Of a stretch of DNA of 64,000 nt, positions 63,559 through 64,000 are shown in pieces. The notes under the pieces are model-generated. The model saw only the letters and a program-made list of their open reading frames with translations, did no database searches and was not told the origin of the DNA. The stretch spans positions 62,001 through 126,000 of the forward strand of contig SFQZ01000005.1 of assembly GCA_004562915.1 (NCBI GenBank), given 5' to 3'. The stretch is from a bacterium (GTDB taxonomy: Bacteria > Bacillota_A > Clostridia > Lachnospirales > Lachnospiraceae). Within the stretch, counting starts at the first letter, position 1; each line of letters starts with the position of its first letter. A program made the translations under genes and the position numbers.

Positions 63559-63602
63559 AAATAAAAGACCCACGGACAGCAATAATTGCCGTCCATGAGT
63601 CT
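63559..63602 (-). terminator. Terminator of the Mn2+ riboswitch
   Basis: The stem AGACTCATGGACGGCAAT/ATTGCTGTCCGTGGGTCT (with G-T pairs) read on the minus strand, then TTTTATTTT. Located between the aptamer and mntP. Confidence 0.85.
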
Positions 63603-63690
63603 CATCGTTTAAAGTAGTACCGGGTGCTCTCGCACCATTGTGTCGATAATACCACATATCACAATATGCCGATTACTCCCTCCTGGAGAT
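63603..63690 (-). promoter_or_regulatory. yybP-ykoY Mn2+ riboswitch
   Basis: On the minus strand GGGAGTAATCGGC begins the element. Then CGACACAAT GGTGC-GAGA-GCACC CGG and ACGATGAGACTC follow, matching the conserved loops of the yybP-ykoY family, which sits before Mn exporters. Mn2+ should prevent the terminator (63559-63602) and allow mntP expression. Boundaries are approximate. Confidence 0.85.
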
Positions 63691-63744
63691 TTTCCCTATT
63701 TTATCATGTTGATAAACATTTATCAAGTAGGAACCACTAAATTT

Positions 63745-64000
63745 TTATTTATTTTCCACCGGGATAAGGATACCAGAGGTATATTTCCCACCTCTGTGCA
63801 CTGTGATATGTGCCTTCTGTCTTTTCTCGCTGTTAAATCCATTTTCTGTATTGCTGTTCGGGAAAATAAAGTTTTTCGCACTGGAGGTGATCGTAACACG
63901 CATCCTATGTCCCGGCAGAAAGGTATTGGACATCTTTGTTGTCCGTATATGGATCTCATAGATTTTTCCGGGCTCCATATATTCTGGTGTCTCAAATCCA
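63745..64000 (-). CDS. CocE/NonD-family hydrolase, C-terminal part (5' end outside window)
   Basis: About 84 residues, running off the right edge; the first visible residues are GFETPEYMEPGKIYEIHIRT. The sequence FLPGHRMRVTITSSAKNFIF and the ending ITVHRGGKYTSGILIPV match the X-Pro dipeptidyl-peptidase C-terminal beta-sandwich of CocE/PepX-type serine hydrolases. The catalytic domain is outside the window, so the reaction (ester or Xaa-Pro peptide hydrolysis) cannot be given. Confidence 0.8.
   Translation of the reverse strand, partial: GFETPEYMEPGKIYEIHIRTTKMSNTFLPGHRMRVTITSSAKNFIFPNSNTENGFNSEKRQKAHITVHRGGKYTSGILIPVENK

Noticed and set aside
1..64000. CRISPR array, tRNA or rRNA genes, intact IS or prophage
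   Set aside because: None was seen on reading both strands; no regular spacer-repeat pattern or transposase gene.

Overview
The window looks like a chromosome segment from a low-to-mid GC, Gram-positive, spore-forming anaerobe of the Lachnospiraceae (Blautia/Ruminococcus type). The genus is an inference from overall gene content, not from a marker gene. Supporting signs are AddAB instead of RecBCD, a KtrAB-type K+ system, strong AAGGAGG-like ribosome binding sites with many TTG/GTG starts, an alpha/beta-type small acid-soluble spore protein, T-box, TPP and Mn2+ (yybP-ykoY) riboswitches, and several plant or host glycan hydrolases (GH31, GH3, GH78). No rRNA, tRNA, CRISPR array, intact insertion sequence or prophage was seen.

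Layout. 1-2.2 kb: a cut cell-wall hydrolase (choline-binding-like repeats, Big_2, NlpC/P60), a 56-aa DUF3006-like protein and an orphan lipoprotein ABC binding protein. 2.4-8.0 kb: an apparent K+ operon trkH-trkA-kdpD-kdpE with no kdpFABC. 8.3-10.5 kb: an HD phosphohydrolase and a membrane/spermidine-synthase-like fusion. 10.6-13.9 kb: a four-gene operon in which a two-component system is flanked by two membrane proteins. 14.1-17.7 kb: a GH31 glucosidase with a divergent AraC regulator and a perfectly positioned 10-codon ORF after the GH31 stop. 17.7-18.8 kb: an Rpn-type PD-(D/E)XK nuclease gene with its own promoter, a stem-loop leader, an internal start candidate, 12-bp tandem repeats and a 14-G run. 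19.0-21.3 kb: thrS under a T-box. 21.3-29.2 kb: Xre regulator, CYTH phosphatase, ABC-class ATPase, an envelope beta-propeller-like protein, DUF3783, an SGNH esterase, a spore protein, and a padR-HAAS-DUF4097-PspC operon.

29.3-41.3 kb is a long leftward run: GH3, a LUD protein, a radical SAM protein, a Gfo/Idh/MocA oxidoreductase, addB and addA, followed by a truncated DUF89-like remnant. 41.3-43.5 kb holds a structured intergenic element and thiC with its TPP riboswitch and terminator. 43.6-47.6 kb: an AraC regulator divergent from a GH78 rhamnosidase, a broken RelB/DinJ-like antitoxin and a membrane-anchored FMN_bind-like protein. 47.6-53.1 kb is a housekeeping run (lgt, methyltransferase, hslO, nadE, acyltransferase). 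53.2-64 kb: a 63-aa cysteine-rich protein gene, two AGCS amino acid symporters, an EamA exporter, a ROK regulator, a response regulator-kinase-PepSY operon, LysR, mntP with its riboswitch, and the end of a CocE/NonD hydrolase.

The most unusual material is small or non-coding: the Rpn locus, the 10-codon ORF after GH31, the cysteine-rich protein, a candidate structured RNA near 24.2 kb, a folded element at 41.4-41.6 kb, and a 60-bp repeat present at 43.1 and 57.3 kb, one copy lying in the thiC leader. Start sites were adjusted to the best ribosome binding site where this clearly changed the protein.
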